Shown: positions 37,351-45,441 of the stretch, piece after piece
Layout of the letters: each line of letters starts with the position of its first letter
Position numbering within the stretch: position 1 is the first letter of the stretch
Assembly: GCA_024103005.1 (NCBI GenBank)
Contig: JAGFJA010000027.1
Location: 1-64,000 of the forward strand
Origin: Saprospiraceae bacterium
GTDB taxonomy: Bacteria; Bacteroidota; Bacteroidia; Chitinophagales; Saprospiraceae
DNA: 64,000 nt
Direction of reading: 5' to 3'
Translations under genes and position numbers: made by a program
Notes under the pieces: model-generated
Seen by the model: only the letters and a program-made list of their open reading frames with translations
Database searches by the model: none
Told to the model about the DNA's origin: nothing

Positions 37351-39579
37351 TTACTGGCTAAAGGTATTGATATAGCCCTGCAAAACATTAAGTAATTCCG
37401 GATGAATGCCGCGTGTTGTTTTTTCATCATCCAGGGCAGGTTTTTGTTTGCCGGTATGCATTTTGAAGCTTTCTTTCATTGAGGCCGATACATTTGAGAA
37501 TGCTTTTCTCAATGCGGGCAAGATAGTTCGGAATCTTTCATACTCAATATTTGTAAGCCACATATCTATTATCCTGGTGATTGCGGGTACGGCAAAGGGC
37601 GACAGAACTTGACTTTGAAGGATACCTTGGAGCCAGGAAGCAGACGAGTTGATGTCGTCTAAATCGCTAAGCTCAAAACTCATGGATGTCAATGCGTCCT
37701 GAAGTTGAATTTGTTTGTTTTCAAGGCAAATACCTGTCATCCAACCTCTGAAAATGGAAGGGACGAGATGGTTGTCAGAGATAGCGAAAATAGCCTGTAA
37801 CCATGTCTGATATATGCTTTCGTCTTCCAGCTTTTTAAGGGACCTGTTAAGTCGGAGAAGTGACTCCAGTAGGTCTTCCATATTTTCCTCCGATACTGAA
37901 ATGAGGATGGAGAAAAGGTTGGCGGAAAGGCGTTGGACTAACAATTCAATCAGGGTGCGTATCGATGTCAGGTCAAGTGCTCTGACTGAGCCGTATATCC
38001 TGAAAGAACACAGTTGAGGTATTAATTCCATCCATGGCCGGTATTCTTCTATTTTAAATATGGTATTTTCAATCCGGTTAAGGAAGTTTTCTGTCAGTGT
38101 ATCTATTCCGGCATTCACGATGGGTTTAATCAAGTGGAGCAGCTGATCCACCTTGATTTTTCCGGATAATTCACCTGAAATTTTAGTTAAGGTAGCTGAT
38201 TGGATATCTGATCCGTAAACACATTGGTGAAATAAGGTAATAAGATATTCTGCCTCCCATTGTAAATCCCAGAATTCATTAAAAGTGCCTTTGGTCGATC
38301 GGGTAGGATAGGCTTCTTTACCCCAGTTGATACCTAAGAGCTGAACTCTCCAAAGTAGTTTGGAAGCTTCCAGTTGAACCGGGTCGCGTAAGTCAAGGAT
38401 TAACTCGTAAGACTGATTGTCAACCATGTATTTACTTAGTTTGCAGGCCTTGGTTGAATTTTCAAAGTCATTGATCAGTGCCTGATTTTGGAGGTTTAAG
38501 GGTACAGAGCCGAGGTCGTTGCCAATAAAAGCTTCTTTGATTATATTCTCCGGGTCCGACAGTTGGTCCAGGTTATAAACTGCAACACAGGCTTCTATGA
38601 TAGTGTCGATGCCGGGAATGTCCCATCCTCTCAGGTTGCCTAGGGTGCGTGCGAGGTTGACCGATTCAAGGGTATGAGCGAGGCTAATATCATAGCCCTG
38701 ACCTCGCAGATACACGGAAAGAGCTGATGTAATCGTAATCGGTGCCGATGCTCCGTAGTCAAAAATGTGTTCATAATATTTGGGATATTCTATTCCTGCA
38801 CCGTAATCGTCTAGACTACTCAGTCGCTTGTATGTCCATGGAATCCAGGTAGCGGTTAATTTTTCCTTAGCCGAGGTGCGGATCAAAGCTTTATCCTCTT
38901 TGATAGAATATTCGGAGTAATTCTTTACAAAAGGAAGATGAGCTGCTCCGGTGATGACAGCAATTTTTTGATATTTTCCTGATTTGAGATATTGTCTTAT
39001 CTTCAGGCGCATGAAGGCCTCTCTGACTCTGGTGAGGTGGTCACTTCCGGCTTCGATGGCCGGCTGGATGGACATGATCACTTCTTCGATTTTCCGGAAA
39101 TTACCTATTGGGTCTGTTGTTTGTTCAAAATTAATTTCCCACCAATGCTCTACATCTTCGACACCCTGCAATTTGCTCAGGTAGGCAAAGGCTTCCCCTG
39201 TATTTTTAATAGGGAGGGTCTCACTTGCTTCTTTTTCTTCCTTCACTGTAGGTACGGGAGTACTGCCCAATGGAAAATCAATGGGTTCTATTGGTATCCG
39301 GTGAAATTTAGCATATTTCAGAGCAATCCATTCAGGGGAAAACTTGGCAAGAGGTAAAACAAAATTTATTTTCTGTACGCCCGGCTTGAAAAGCAGGATG
39401 CCTACCGGCGGGCAGATGTCCGAAAGGTCTGCCTCTCTGATAAATTCACCGATGTTTTCAGGAAATTCTATGAGGATGAGGTTGGGGTTGAATTCATTCA
39501 GAAAGTTGTCAAGGTCACGTGCACAGCCGGGTCCATGATGACGGATTCCGATGAATTGTAATTCATTTTGGTTGCTCAT
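37351..39579 (-). CDS. DUF5682 family protein (orphan, without its usual MoxR/VWA partners)
   Basis: 742 residues, cytoplasmic. The N-terminal signature IGIRHHGPGCARDL with LILIEFPEN, and later GAAHLPFV, define DUF5682, which shares features with the TraB/ChaN-like fold. The C-terminal two thirds is helical, HEAT-like in composition. In many genomes this family is encoded with a MoxR-type AAA ATPase, a VWA protein and SWIM/DUF5691 genes in predicted chaperone or conflict modules. None of those partners is next to it here: the flanks are an empty 394-base spacer and a methyltransferase gene. The family is known to me; the activity is not. Confidence 0.85.
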   Translation of the reverse strand: MSNQNELQFIGIRHHGPGCARDLDNFLNEFNPNLILIEFPENIGEFIREADLSDICPPVGILLFKPGVQKINFVLPLAKFSPEWIALKYAKFHRIPIEPIDFPLGSTPVPTVKEEKEASETLPIKNTGEAFAYLSKLQGVEDVEHWWEINFEQTTDPIGNFRKIEEVIMSIQPAIEAGSDHLTRVREAFMRLKIRQYLKSGKYQKIAVITGAAHLPFVKNYSEYSIKEDKALIRTSAKEKLTATWIPWTYKRLSSLDDYGAGIEYPKYYEHIFDYGASAPITITSALSVYLRGQGYDISLAHTLESVNLARTLGNLRGWDIPGIDTIIEACVAVYNLDQLSDPENIIKEAFIGNDLGSVPLNLQNQALINDFENSTKACKLSKYMVDNQSYELILDLRDPVQLEASKLLWRVQLLGINWGKEAYPTRSTKGTFNEFWDLQWEAEYLITLFHQCVYGSDIQSATLTKISGELSGKIKVDQLLHLIKPIVNAGIDTLTENFLNRIENTIFKIEEYRPWMELIPQLCSFRIYGSVRALDLTSIRTLIELLVQRLSANLFSILISVSEENMEDLLESLLRLNRSLKKLEDESIYQTWLQAIFAISDNHLVPSIFRGWMTGICLENKQIQLQDALTSMSFELSDLDDINSSASWLQGILQSQVLSPFAVPAITRIIDMWLTNIEYERFRTILPALRKAFSNVSASMKESFKMHTGKQKPALDDEKTTRGIHPELLNVLQGYINTFSQ

Positions 39580-39793
39580 ACTATTCCCATGGAAATTGAT
39601 AAATCAGATATTAAAGATACATCAATTGTGAAAGATAACTCAATTGAAAAAATTAAATTTTCCTTGTCTGTTCACATTAATATCCAAAAGTGTCTCTGAA
39701 CAAATTTCGATTTTATAATTTGTTCTTTTGTGCATAGGATAGAATAATCTGCCAATAATTAAATTGAAAGATTTTATCCTAAACCAGGTGTCA

Positions 39794-40726
39794 TTAATAG
39801 ATTATGTGCTCTTTTGTTTTGTATTCACTATAATCGGTCAGCAAGTGAGTTGCTAATATTGAATTATCCTTCAATAGACAAGGTATGCCATCAATGATTG
39901 GGTAGGCTAAAAAACTTTCTTTTGAATATAATAAGGAATCGCTGTAGTATTCTAATGGAGTTTGGGTTACAGGACAAATAAAATCAGCTTTGTTGGAGTT
40001 TGTTTCGTTTTTCTCAATTATCAGTAATCCTGTGGGGTTTAATGGGTTTGCCGTATAGTCAAAGAGCCTGTGTTCAATAATTTTATAGCCTAAATTTTTG
40101 GCAGTAGCATAGAGTTCAGTGACATAACCATACTTTTTCATTCTTGCCTTTGCTATTTCATTTGCAAATTCATAGGCGGGTTCAAGAAGTATCAAATATT
40201 TTTTGGTAATTCTATACAATTCTTTTAGCGCTTCGAGTTCCTTTCCGCCATTGGGCTCCACCGAGTGGGATGAATAGACGATATCAACCGAACTATCCTG
40301 TAATGGGATCTCAAATAAATTAGCCGTAAATAGCTTGACATCATTTGAATTTAAATCCTTTAGAAGCTCTTTGCCAAATTTTAGCCTTGACCAGGAAATG
40401 TCAAATCCAAAGATTTCTGAAGGTCTGTTTTTTATATATTTCAATAAAGTATATAATGTGGTTGCCTCACCGACCCCTATTTCAAGGATTGATTGGACAT
40501 CTTCGAATTTATTTATTATTGAAGCTAAAGATCTGCAATATTTTTCAAGATAATCTTTGTTTTTAGAATACGCCTGGATATATGAACCTGCCTGAAAGTC
40601 ATAACTGATTAAGATATCTTCAACTTCATTTATTTCATTTTGCCCAATACCCTTTAGATATTGTATTATATTTTCACCGTTTTCATATATTTCTTTGATT
40701 TTTTTTAATTGTTGGAATTTTTTCAT
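39794..40726 (-). CDS. Class I SAM-dependent methyltransferase with C-terminal Trm112-like segment
   Basis: 310 residues, no signal peptide. SAM-binding motif I is SILEIGVGEATTLYTLL, followed by an acidic strand-2 end (FGFDISWSRL) and VDIVYSSHSVEPNGGKELEALKELYRI, typical of Methyltransf_11-type enzymes. The C-terminal 60 residues (ICPVTQTPLEYY...AYPIIDGIPCLL) resemble a Trm112/zinc-ribbon module that has lost most of its cysteines. Base composition is more AT-rich than its neighbours and the flanks are gene-poor, so it may be acquired. The substrate is unknown. Confidence 0.8.
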   Translation of the reverse strand: MKKFQQLKKIKEIYENGENIIQYLKGIGQNEINEVEDILISYDFQAGSYIQAYSKNKDYLEKYCRSLASIINKFEDVQSILEIGVGEATTLYTLLKYIKNRPSEIFGFDISWSRLKFGKELLKDLNSNDVKLFTANLFEIPLQDSSVDIVYSSHSVEPNGGKELEALKELYRITKKYLILLEPAYEFANEIAKARMKKYGYVTELYATAKNLGYKIIEHRLFDYTANPLNPTGLLIIEKNETNSNKADFICPVTQTPLEYYSDSLLYSKESFLAYPIIDGIPCLLKDNSILATHLLTDYSEYKTKEHIIY

Positions 40727-40850
40727 TTTTTTCCTTATTTATAATACTAAATCTGAAAAAATGGATTGCGGCATGGAAATATTTACGGATACAAGGTAAT
40801 TTCAAGTATGTATCAAAATATTTCTTACATGTGTTAACCGAAGATCCATT

Positions 40851-40888
40851 TTGTCCCGGGTCGAGGCGCGAAGATGGGACAATTTTTT
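40851..40888 (+). terminator. Plus-strand terminator-like hairpin with no plus-strand gene upstream
   Basis: TTGTCCC (40851-40857) pairs with GGGACAA (40876-40882) around an 18-base loop and runs into T6. Only the plus orientation has the T-tract. The region upstream (40727-40850) has no plus gene, so it is either a relic or ends an unrecognised small transcript. Confidence 0.45.
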
Positions 40889-41048
40889 AATTAAAAGATT
40901 AATTTATATTCAAATGAAATGATAAATCTCTTTAAGTCCTGAATTATCAGCCTTTTGTAAGGACGTTTTCGTATTAACTCTTTGTAGGAGACAGAAGGGA
41001 GTCAGTTGTTCAGATTTCAATTATAATCTTGGATTCAATTCCTGTAAG

Positions 41049-41204
41049 ATGGGTGATGAAGTGCTCGTCATCAATGGCATGGAAGTGCATATTCAGAAAC
41101 CACACGGTAGCTTCCTGAAGGGATTGGAAATCGATTCGGAGATTAGGCTTAAAAACAGAGGCTTTTCTTTTAAGAAATCCAGTGCCGGCAGTACTTTTGG
41201 GTGA
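41049..41204 (+). pseudogene. Possible PDZ-domain gene remnant
   Basis: A frame open from about 40926, with an ATG at 41049, encodes 51 residues including MGDEVLVINGMEVHI and LKGLEIDSEIRLKNRG. This resembles the G-D-E-I-L-x-I-N-G core and later strand of a PDZ domain, as found at the C-terminus of Bacteroidota aspartyl or S41-type proteases. Nothing upstream in frame looks like a protease. A plus-strand terminator follows at 41253. The best reading is the 3' relic of a decayed gene; chance is possible. Confidence 0.3.
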
Positions 41205-41252
41205 GGAACTTCGTTTTCAGCGCAAATTAACACTGTTAAATAAATCATAAAT

Positions 41253-41280
41253 AACCGGGTTCGAAGATCCGGTTTTTTTG
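41253..41280 (+). terminator. Rho-independent terminator after the PDZ-like remnant
   Basis: AACCGG (41253-41258) pairs with CCGGTT (41269-41274) and is followed by T7. It lies 49 bases after the stop of the remnant ORF and 100 bases before the next gene. Its loop shares CGAAGAT with the hairpin at 40851-40882. Confidence 0.6.
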
Positions 41281-41380
41281 TTTTTTTGATGCCATAAAAT
41301 ATTTTTACGTCATAATTCAATGAAAACAAAAGGGAGCTTTCCCGCAAAAATATTTTAAATCACTAAATCAAATTACTATC

Positions 41381-41863
41381 ATGAAACAATTATGTTTATT
41401 TTTCATCCTGTTCCTCATTTCCAATAATACGTTATTTGCTCAGGACTTGCAACAAGCCAAAATTGATTCACTGCAAAGGGAGATAGATCGGCTCAGGTAT
41501 GTGGATCGGCTCAGAACTGAAATTCTGCAATTGCAGACCGGTCAAAAATCTGCCGAACCAAACTCAGACGCCGGCAGATACGATTTAAGGCGTCAAAAGC
41601 GTGTGGCAAGAGCCAACCTCATAGCCGGTACCCTGATGTCACTTGCAGGGGCATCATTGTTGTCGGCGGGCTTAAATAAGGAAAATGAATTATATGATGC
41701 TGGTCCATTTATTTACATAAATGGCGGTGGATTACTGCTTCCCGGCAGTATCTTGATGATTACGAATATTGTCAAATTGAACAAGTTGACCAAAAAAGAA
41801 GGTGGTAAGGAAGTAAGACTGGAAATCAATGGTACCGGTGCACGAATTGCCTGTACTTTTTGA
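41381..41863 (+). CDS. Small secreted protein with coiled coil and C-terminal hydrophobic hairpin
   Basis: 160 residues. Signal peptide MKQLCLFFILFLISNNTLFAQ. A short coiled coil follows at about 24-55 (QQAKIDSLQREIDRLRYVDRL), then two hydrophobic Gly-rich segments at about 85-130 and a basic tail. The last part resembles the architecture of the protein at 768-1352. No known domain. Its stop is 15 bases from the convergent upp stop. Confidence 0.72.
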   Translation: MKQLCLFFILFLISNNTLFAQDLQQAKIDSLQREIDRLRYVDRLRTEILQLQTGQKSAEPNSDAGRYDLRRQKRVARANLIAGTLMSLAGASLLSAGLNKENELYDAGPFIYINGGGLLLPGSILMITNIVKLNKLTKKEGGKEVRLEINGTGARIACTF

Positions 41864-41878
41864 TTGAACAGATCTGGG

Positions 41879-42541
41879 TCAGCCCTGGAGCTTTTCACCA
41901 TAAGCAAGGTCACCTGCATCTCCCAGTCCGGGAACGATGTATGACTTAGCGGTCAGTTCTTCGTCAATGGCTCCTACCCAGATATGAATGGTAGGGTAGA
42001 GTCGTCTTATCTGCTCCAGGGCATATTCTGATGCAATGATTGAGATGAGGTGCAATTCTTTGGGGGTGCCATAATTTTCAATCATCTTCAAAGCCGAATC
42101 CAGTGATGATCCGGTTGCAAGCATTGGGTCAGTAAAAATGACAATTTTTTCATTCAGATCGGGACAGGTGATATAGTCCATCTTGATGTCGAAGCTTCCG
42201 TCGGGTTTTTCTTTACGATAGGCGGCGATAAATCCCGTTTCTGCCTGATCCATCAGTTTTAAAAGTCCGTATTGCAGTGGGATGCCCGCTCTGAGGATTG
42301 AAAGTATTACTATGGAATCATCGATGGTTTCAATAATGGTCGAACCAAGTGAGGTTTGTACTTCTTCAGCTGAAAAGTTTAATGACTTTGAAATTTCATA
42401 TCCTGCCAGAAAACCAAATTTTTCAAGGTTGTTCCTGAATTTGGCACGGTCTCTTTGGATAGAAATATGTCTTAATTCATAAATAATCTGATTGAAGTAT
42501 GAATTTTTTTCTGAAAGATTGTTGACCATTTTTGAACTCAT
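41879..42541 (-). CDS. upp: Uracil phosphoribosyltransferase
   Basis: 220 residues from the ATG at 42541, preferred over an upstream TTG at 42565 that adds eight residues and would overlap marC. Salvages uracil to UMP using PRPP. The PRPP-binding loop IVIFTDPMLATGSSLDSAL and the C-terminal uracil-binding region YIVPGLGDAGDLAYGEK are conserved. The conserved SILRAGIPLQYG segment is also present. Likely last gene of the cmk-marC-upp transcript, which combines pyrimidine salvage and nucleotide phosphorylation. Confidence 0.96.
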   Translation of the reverse strand: MSSKMVNNLSEKNSYFNQIIYELRHISIQRDRAKFRNNLEKFGFLAGYEISKSLNFSAEEVQTSLGSTIIETIDDSIVILSILRAGIPLQYGLLKLMDQAETGFIAAYRKEKPDGSFDIKMDYITCPDLNEKIVIFTDPMLATGSSLDSALKMIENYGTPKELHLISIIASEYALEQIRRLYPTIHIWVGAIDEELTAKSYIVPGLGDAGDLAYGEKLQG

Positions 42542-42561
42542 AATATCCGTTGAAAAGGTTA

Positions 42562-43185
42562 TCAATGTTTATTTATAAGGCTCATGGCTCCACTTACAAT
42601 ATATTCACAGGCAATTGCCATGACAATAAAGCCCATGATTCTTGTGACTGCCTTCATACCCGCCTCGCCCAGTAATCTTGCTATATATGGTGCACTCATC
42701 AGCATAATGTAAATAATCAGACCAAGGATTAGCATGACGCCGATGATAATTCCACGATCATGCCAACTATCGTGCATAGCATAAAGACTGATGAGCAAGG
42801 ATATGGATCCAGGACCTGATAATAGCGGCATGGCCAGAGGGCTGAAACTGATGTCTTCTTTTTGTCGGGCTTCTTCCTTCACTTTTTCATTGATGGCTTC
42901 TGCCCGGATTACTTTTCCGTTGAGCAGGCTGTAACCGCTGTTCAGGATAACGAGTCCTCCTGCAAGCCTCAGTGCAGGAACAGAAATGCCAAAGAAGCTG
43001 AGAATAAATGACCCACCCAGAAAAAATACCAGGCAGATCATCGTGAAATACAAGCTGGTGTGCAGTGCCGTTCTGCTTCTTTCTTTTTTGGTATAATTGT
43101 CAGTCATTGAGGTATATACCGGTAGTGCACCGATGGGGTTGACGACAGAGAAAAGTGAGGCCAAAACGGCGATAAACAGGTTCAT
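42562..43185 (-). CDS. MarC family integral membrane protein
   Basis: 207 residues with six predicted transmembrane helices. The typical N-terminus LFSVVNPIGALPVYTSMT and the motifs GPGSISLLISL and ITRIMGFIVMAIACEYIVSGA identify the MarC/UPF0056 family. Its transport role is unproven; the old link to multiple antibiotic resistance has not held up. It starts 1 base after the cmk stop, so the two are tightly coupled. Confidence 0.93.
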   Translation of the reverse strand: MNLFIAVLASLFSVVNPIGALPVYTSMTDNYTKKERSRTALHTSLYFTMICLVFFLGGSFILSFFGISVPALRLAGGLVILNSGYSLLNGKVIRAEAINEKVKEEARQKEDISFSPLAMPLLSGPGSISLLISLYAMHDSWHDRGIIIGVMLILGLIIYIMLMSAPYIARLLGEAGMKAVTRIMGFIVMAIACEYIVSGAMSLINKH

Positions 43186-43186
43186 C

Positions 43187-43864
43187 TTAGTTATTTATTA
43201 CTTTGAAAGCCAGGTCAAGTGCTTTATTCAACAATTCATCCGGGCTGAGCATTGAATTATCTATCAATATTGCGTCAGATGCCTGTTGGAGCGGACTGTC
43301 CTCTCTTGTTGAGTCAATCAGGTCCCTTTCAATAAAGTTAGTCTTGACAGTTTCAAATGTAGCAAATATTTCTTTTTCCTCCAATTCTTTTTTTCGGCGT
43401 GCTACGCGGATATCCATATCGCAGACCAGAAATAATTTGAGTTCGGCATCTTTAAGGACGACGGTGCCAATGTCTCTGCCGTCCATGACACAGCCTTTGC
43501 GGACGGCCTGTTGTTTCTGGATCCTGACCAGCTGGGTGCGGATGTTTGAAATGGTAGAATATTGGCTCACCATATTATTGACTTCCATAGTCCTGAGCTC
43601 CTTTTCAAGGTGGACGCCATTGAGGTAAAGTTGGTCGATAAAGCCTTCCTGTTTGAAGTGCATATCCATCTCAGACAGGATTCTGTCAATGTTGGGCGTA
43701 TCTTCCGGATATATTCCTTCTTTTAGTAATAAATAAGTTATGGCGCGATACATAGCACCTGAATCAATATAGATATACTTGAGCTTCTTTGCCAGAGCTT
43801 TAGCGAGCGTGCTTTTTCCGCATCCCGAATATCCGTCTATTGCAATATTGATTTTTTTGTGCAA
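43187..43864 (-). CDS. cmk: (d)CMP kinase (cytidylate kinase)
   Basis: 225 residues. Phosphorylates CMP and dCMP with ATP. P-loop IAIDGYSGCGKSTLAKALAKKL, then YIDSGAMYRAITYLL, the nucleotide-binding MDGRDIGTVVLKDAELKLFLVCD, and the lid RDLIDSTREDSPLQQASDAILIDNS. All Cmk signatures are present and length is normal. First gene of cmk-marC-upp. Confidence 0.97.
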   Translation of the reverse strand: MHKKINIAIDGYSGCGKSTLAKALAKKLKYIYIDSGAMYRAITYLLLKEGIYPEDTPNIDRILSEMDMHFKQEGFIDQLYLNGVHLEKELRTMEVNNMVSQYSTISNIRTQLVRIQKQQAVRKGCVMDGRDIGTVVLKDAELKLFLVCDMDIRVARRKKELEEKEIFATFETVKTNFIERDLIDSTREDSPLQQASDAILIDNSMLSPDELLNKALDLAFKVINN

Positions 43865-43875
43865 AATTTAAAGTT

Positions 43876-43907
43876 AAAAAAATAAGCCGATGGTCGATCG
43901 GCTTATT
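43876..43907 (-). terminator. Terminator after the DUF2795 gene
   Basis: A perfect 11-bp stem, AATAAGCCGAT (43881-43891) and ATCGGCTTATT (43897-43907), with a 5-base loop. On the minus strand it runs into T5 at 43876-43880. It starts 9 bases after the DUF2795 stop and separates that gene from cmk. Confidence 0.88.
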
Positions 43908-43915
43908 TAGCTTAA

Positions 43916-44137
43916 TTAATATTCATCTTCGTTAAACAGAAAATCATCTCTTCGCGGGTAATCAGGCCATACATCTTCAATACCTTCAAACATCTCGCCT
44001 TCTTCTTCCATCTCCTGTAAATTTTCTATGACTTCCAAAGGCGCACCTGAACGAATAGCAAAGTCTATCAACTCGTCACGTGTAGCCGGCCATGGGGCAT
44101 CTTCAAGATGGTGTGCTAATTCTAGTGTCCAATACAT
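43916..44137 (-). CDS. DUF2795 family small acidic protein
   Basis: 73 residues, cytoplasmic, strongly acidic. MYWTLELAHHLEDAPWPATRDELIDFAIRSGAPLEVIENL matches DUF2795, and the acidic tail (YPRRDDFLFNEDEY) is typical of Bacteroidota members. The function is unknown. Between queA and cmk on the same strand; ended by the hairpin at 43876-43907. Confidence 0.9.
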   Translation of the reverse strand: MYWTLELAHHLEDAPWPATRDELIDFAIRSGAPLEVIENLQEMEEEGEMFEGIEDVWPDYPRRDDFLFNEDEY

Positions 44138-44175
44138 ATTAAAGGTTTTACAAGTTGAGGTTAAATATAGTTTTT

Positions 44176-45240
44176 TTAAATTATTAACATTGCATCACCA
44201 TAGGAATAAAAATTATATTCATTCTTGATGGCTTCCTGATAAGCTTCCATAATCAATTCATATCCACCGAATGCACAGATCATGATAATCAGACTTGACT
44301 TGGGAAGGTGGAAGTTGGTCAGCATGGAATCTGCAATACTGAAGGGATAGGGCGGGAAGATGAATTTATTGGTCCATCCTTCAGCTGCTTTTAACATTCC
44401 TTCTGCCGATACTGCCGATTCAATTGAACGCATTGAGGTTGTTCCTATTGCGCATACCCGGTGTTTATCCAATTTCGCTTTGTTGACCTTCTCTGCAGCA
44501 ATCTCCGAAATTTTGAAATATTCAGCCTCCATCTTATGCTTGCTTAGGTCTTCCACATCTATACTCCTGAATGTTCCAAGACCTATATGGAGCGTCAATT
44601 CGGCAAAATCAACCCCTTTTATTTCGAGTCTTTTTAACAAATCCTTGCTAAAGTGAAGGCCTGCCGTAGGTGCGGCAACCGCTCCGACAGACTTGGCATA
44701 TACGGTTTGATAGCGTTCTTTGTCCACTTCATTAGCTGTCCGGGTGATGTATTTGGGAAGAGGTGTGTTACCAAGCTGATCCAGGATTTTCATAAAATCA
44801 TTGGCATCACCATCGTAAAAAAAACGGATGGTTCGACCTCTGGAAGTTGTGTTATCTACCACTTCTGCTACCAATACTTCGTTTCCTTTTGCATCATTGA
44901 AGTAAAGTTTGTTGCCAACACGAATCTTACGGGCCGGATCGACCAGCACATCCCATAGTTTCATTTCAGCATTTAATTCCCGAAGCAGGAAAACTTCTAT
45001 CGTGGCTCCGGTCTTCTCCTTCTTGCCGTACAAACGAGCGGGAAATACCTTGGTGTCATTTCTGATCATGATATCCCCGGAGTCAAAATAATCAAGGATA
45101 TCTTTGAAAACCTTATGTTCAATCTTTCCGCTATCTTTATGAACGACCATCAACCTGGCCAGCTCTCTCTGTTCGGAAGGAAATTGAGCAATTCTGTTTT
45201 TAGGTAAGTCAAAATTGAAGTTTGATAGTTTATATCTCAT
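44176..45240 (-). CDS. queA: tRNA preQ1(34) S-adenosylmethionine ribosyltransferase-isomerase
   Basis: 354 residues. Transfers and isomerises the ribosyl part of SAM onto preQ1 in tRNA to give epoxyqueuosine. Signature regions: [71 protein letters not shown] and [21 protein letters not shown]. Length is normal. It has a promoter at 45273-45280. Confidence 0.97.
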   Translation of the reverse strand: MRYKLSNFNFDLPKNRIAQFPSEQRELARLMVVHKDSGKIEHKVFKDILDYFDSGDIMIRNDTKVFPARLYGKKEKTGATIEVFLLRELNAEMKLWDVLVDPARKIRVGNKLYFNDAKGNEVLVAEVVDNTTSRGRTIRFFYDGDANDFMKILDQLGNTPLPKYITRTANEVDKERYQTVYAKSVGAVAAPTAGLHFSKDLLKRLEIKGVDFAELTLHIGLGTFRSIDVEDLSKHKMEAEYFKISEIAAEKVNKAKLDKHRVCAIGTTSMRSIESAVSAEGMLKAAEGWTNKFIFPPYPFSIADSMLTNFHLPKSSLIIMICAFGGYELIMEAYQEAIKNEYNFYSYGDAMLII

Positions 45241-45272
45241 AATTAATAATTTCTATCTGTCTAATTTGAGCG

Positions 45273-45280
45273 CAAAAATA
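45273..45280 (-). promoter_or_regulatory. Bacteroidota -7 promoter element for queA
   Basis: Minus-strand TATTTTTG matches TAnnTTTG exactly, 32 bases before the queA ATG. Confidence 0.5.
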
Positions 45281-45402
45281 AATTTTTTAAATAATTACTT
45301 TGTTTTATTTTTTAATTCGCTCTCAAGGCACTTGTTTTGTTAACTAATAAATTATATTCAAGGTCAATAACATAAATAAAGTTCAAACTGTTTGGACTTT
45401 TT

Positions 45403-45410
45403 TACATTTG
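45403..45410 (+). promoter_or_regulatory. Bacteroidota -7 promoter element for the TonB-dependent receptor
   Basis: TACATTTG matches TAnnTTTG exactly and ends 31 bases before the ATG at 45442. Confidence 0.5.
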
Positions 45411-45441
45411 TGTTCATTTTTTATTTTTACTACTTCGGTTG

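Noticed and set aside
41093..41347. An 84-residue open frame on the minus strand
   Set aside because: No signal peptide or domain; it runs through the plus-strand terminator at 41253 and overlaps the PDZ-like remnant on the other strand.
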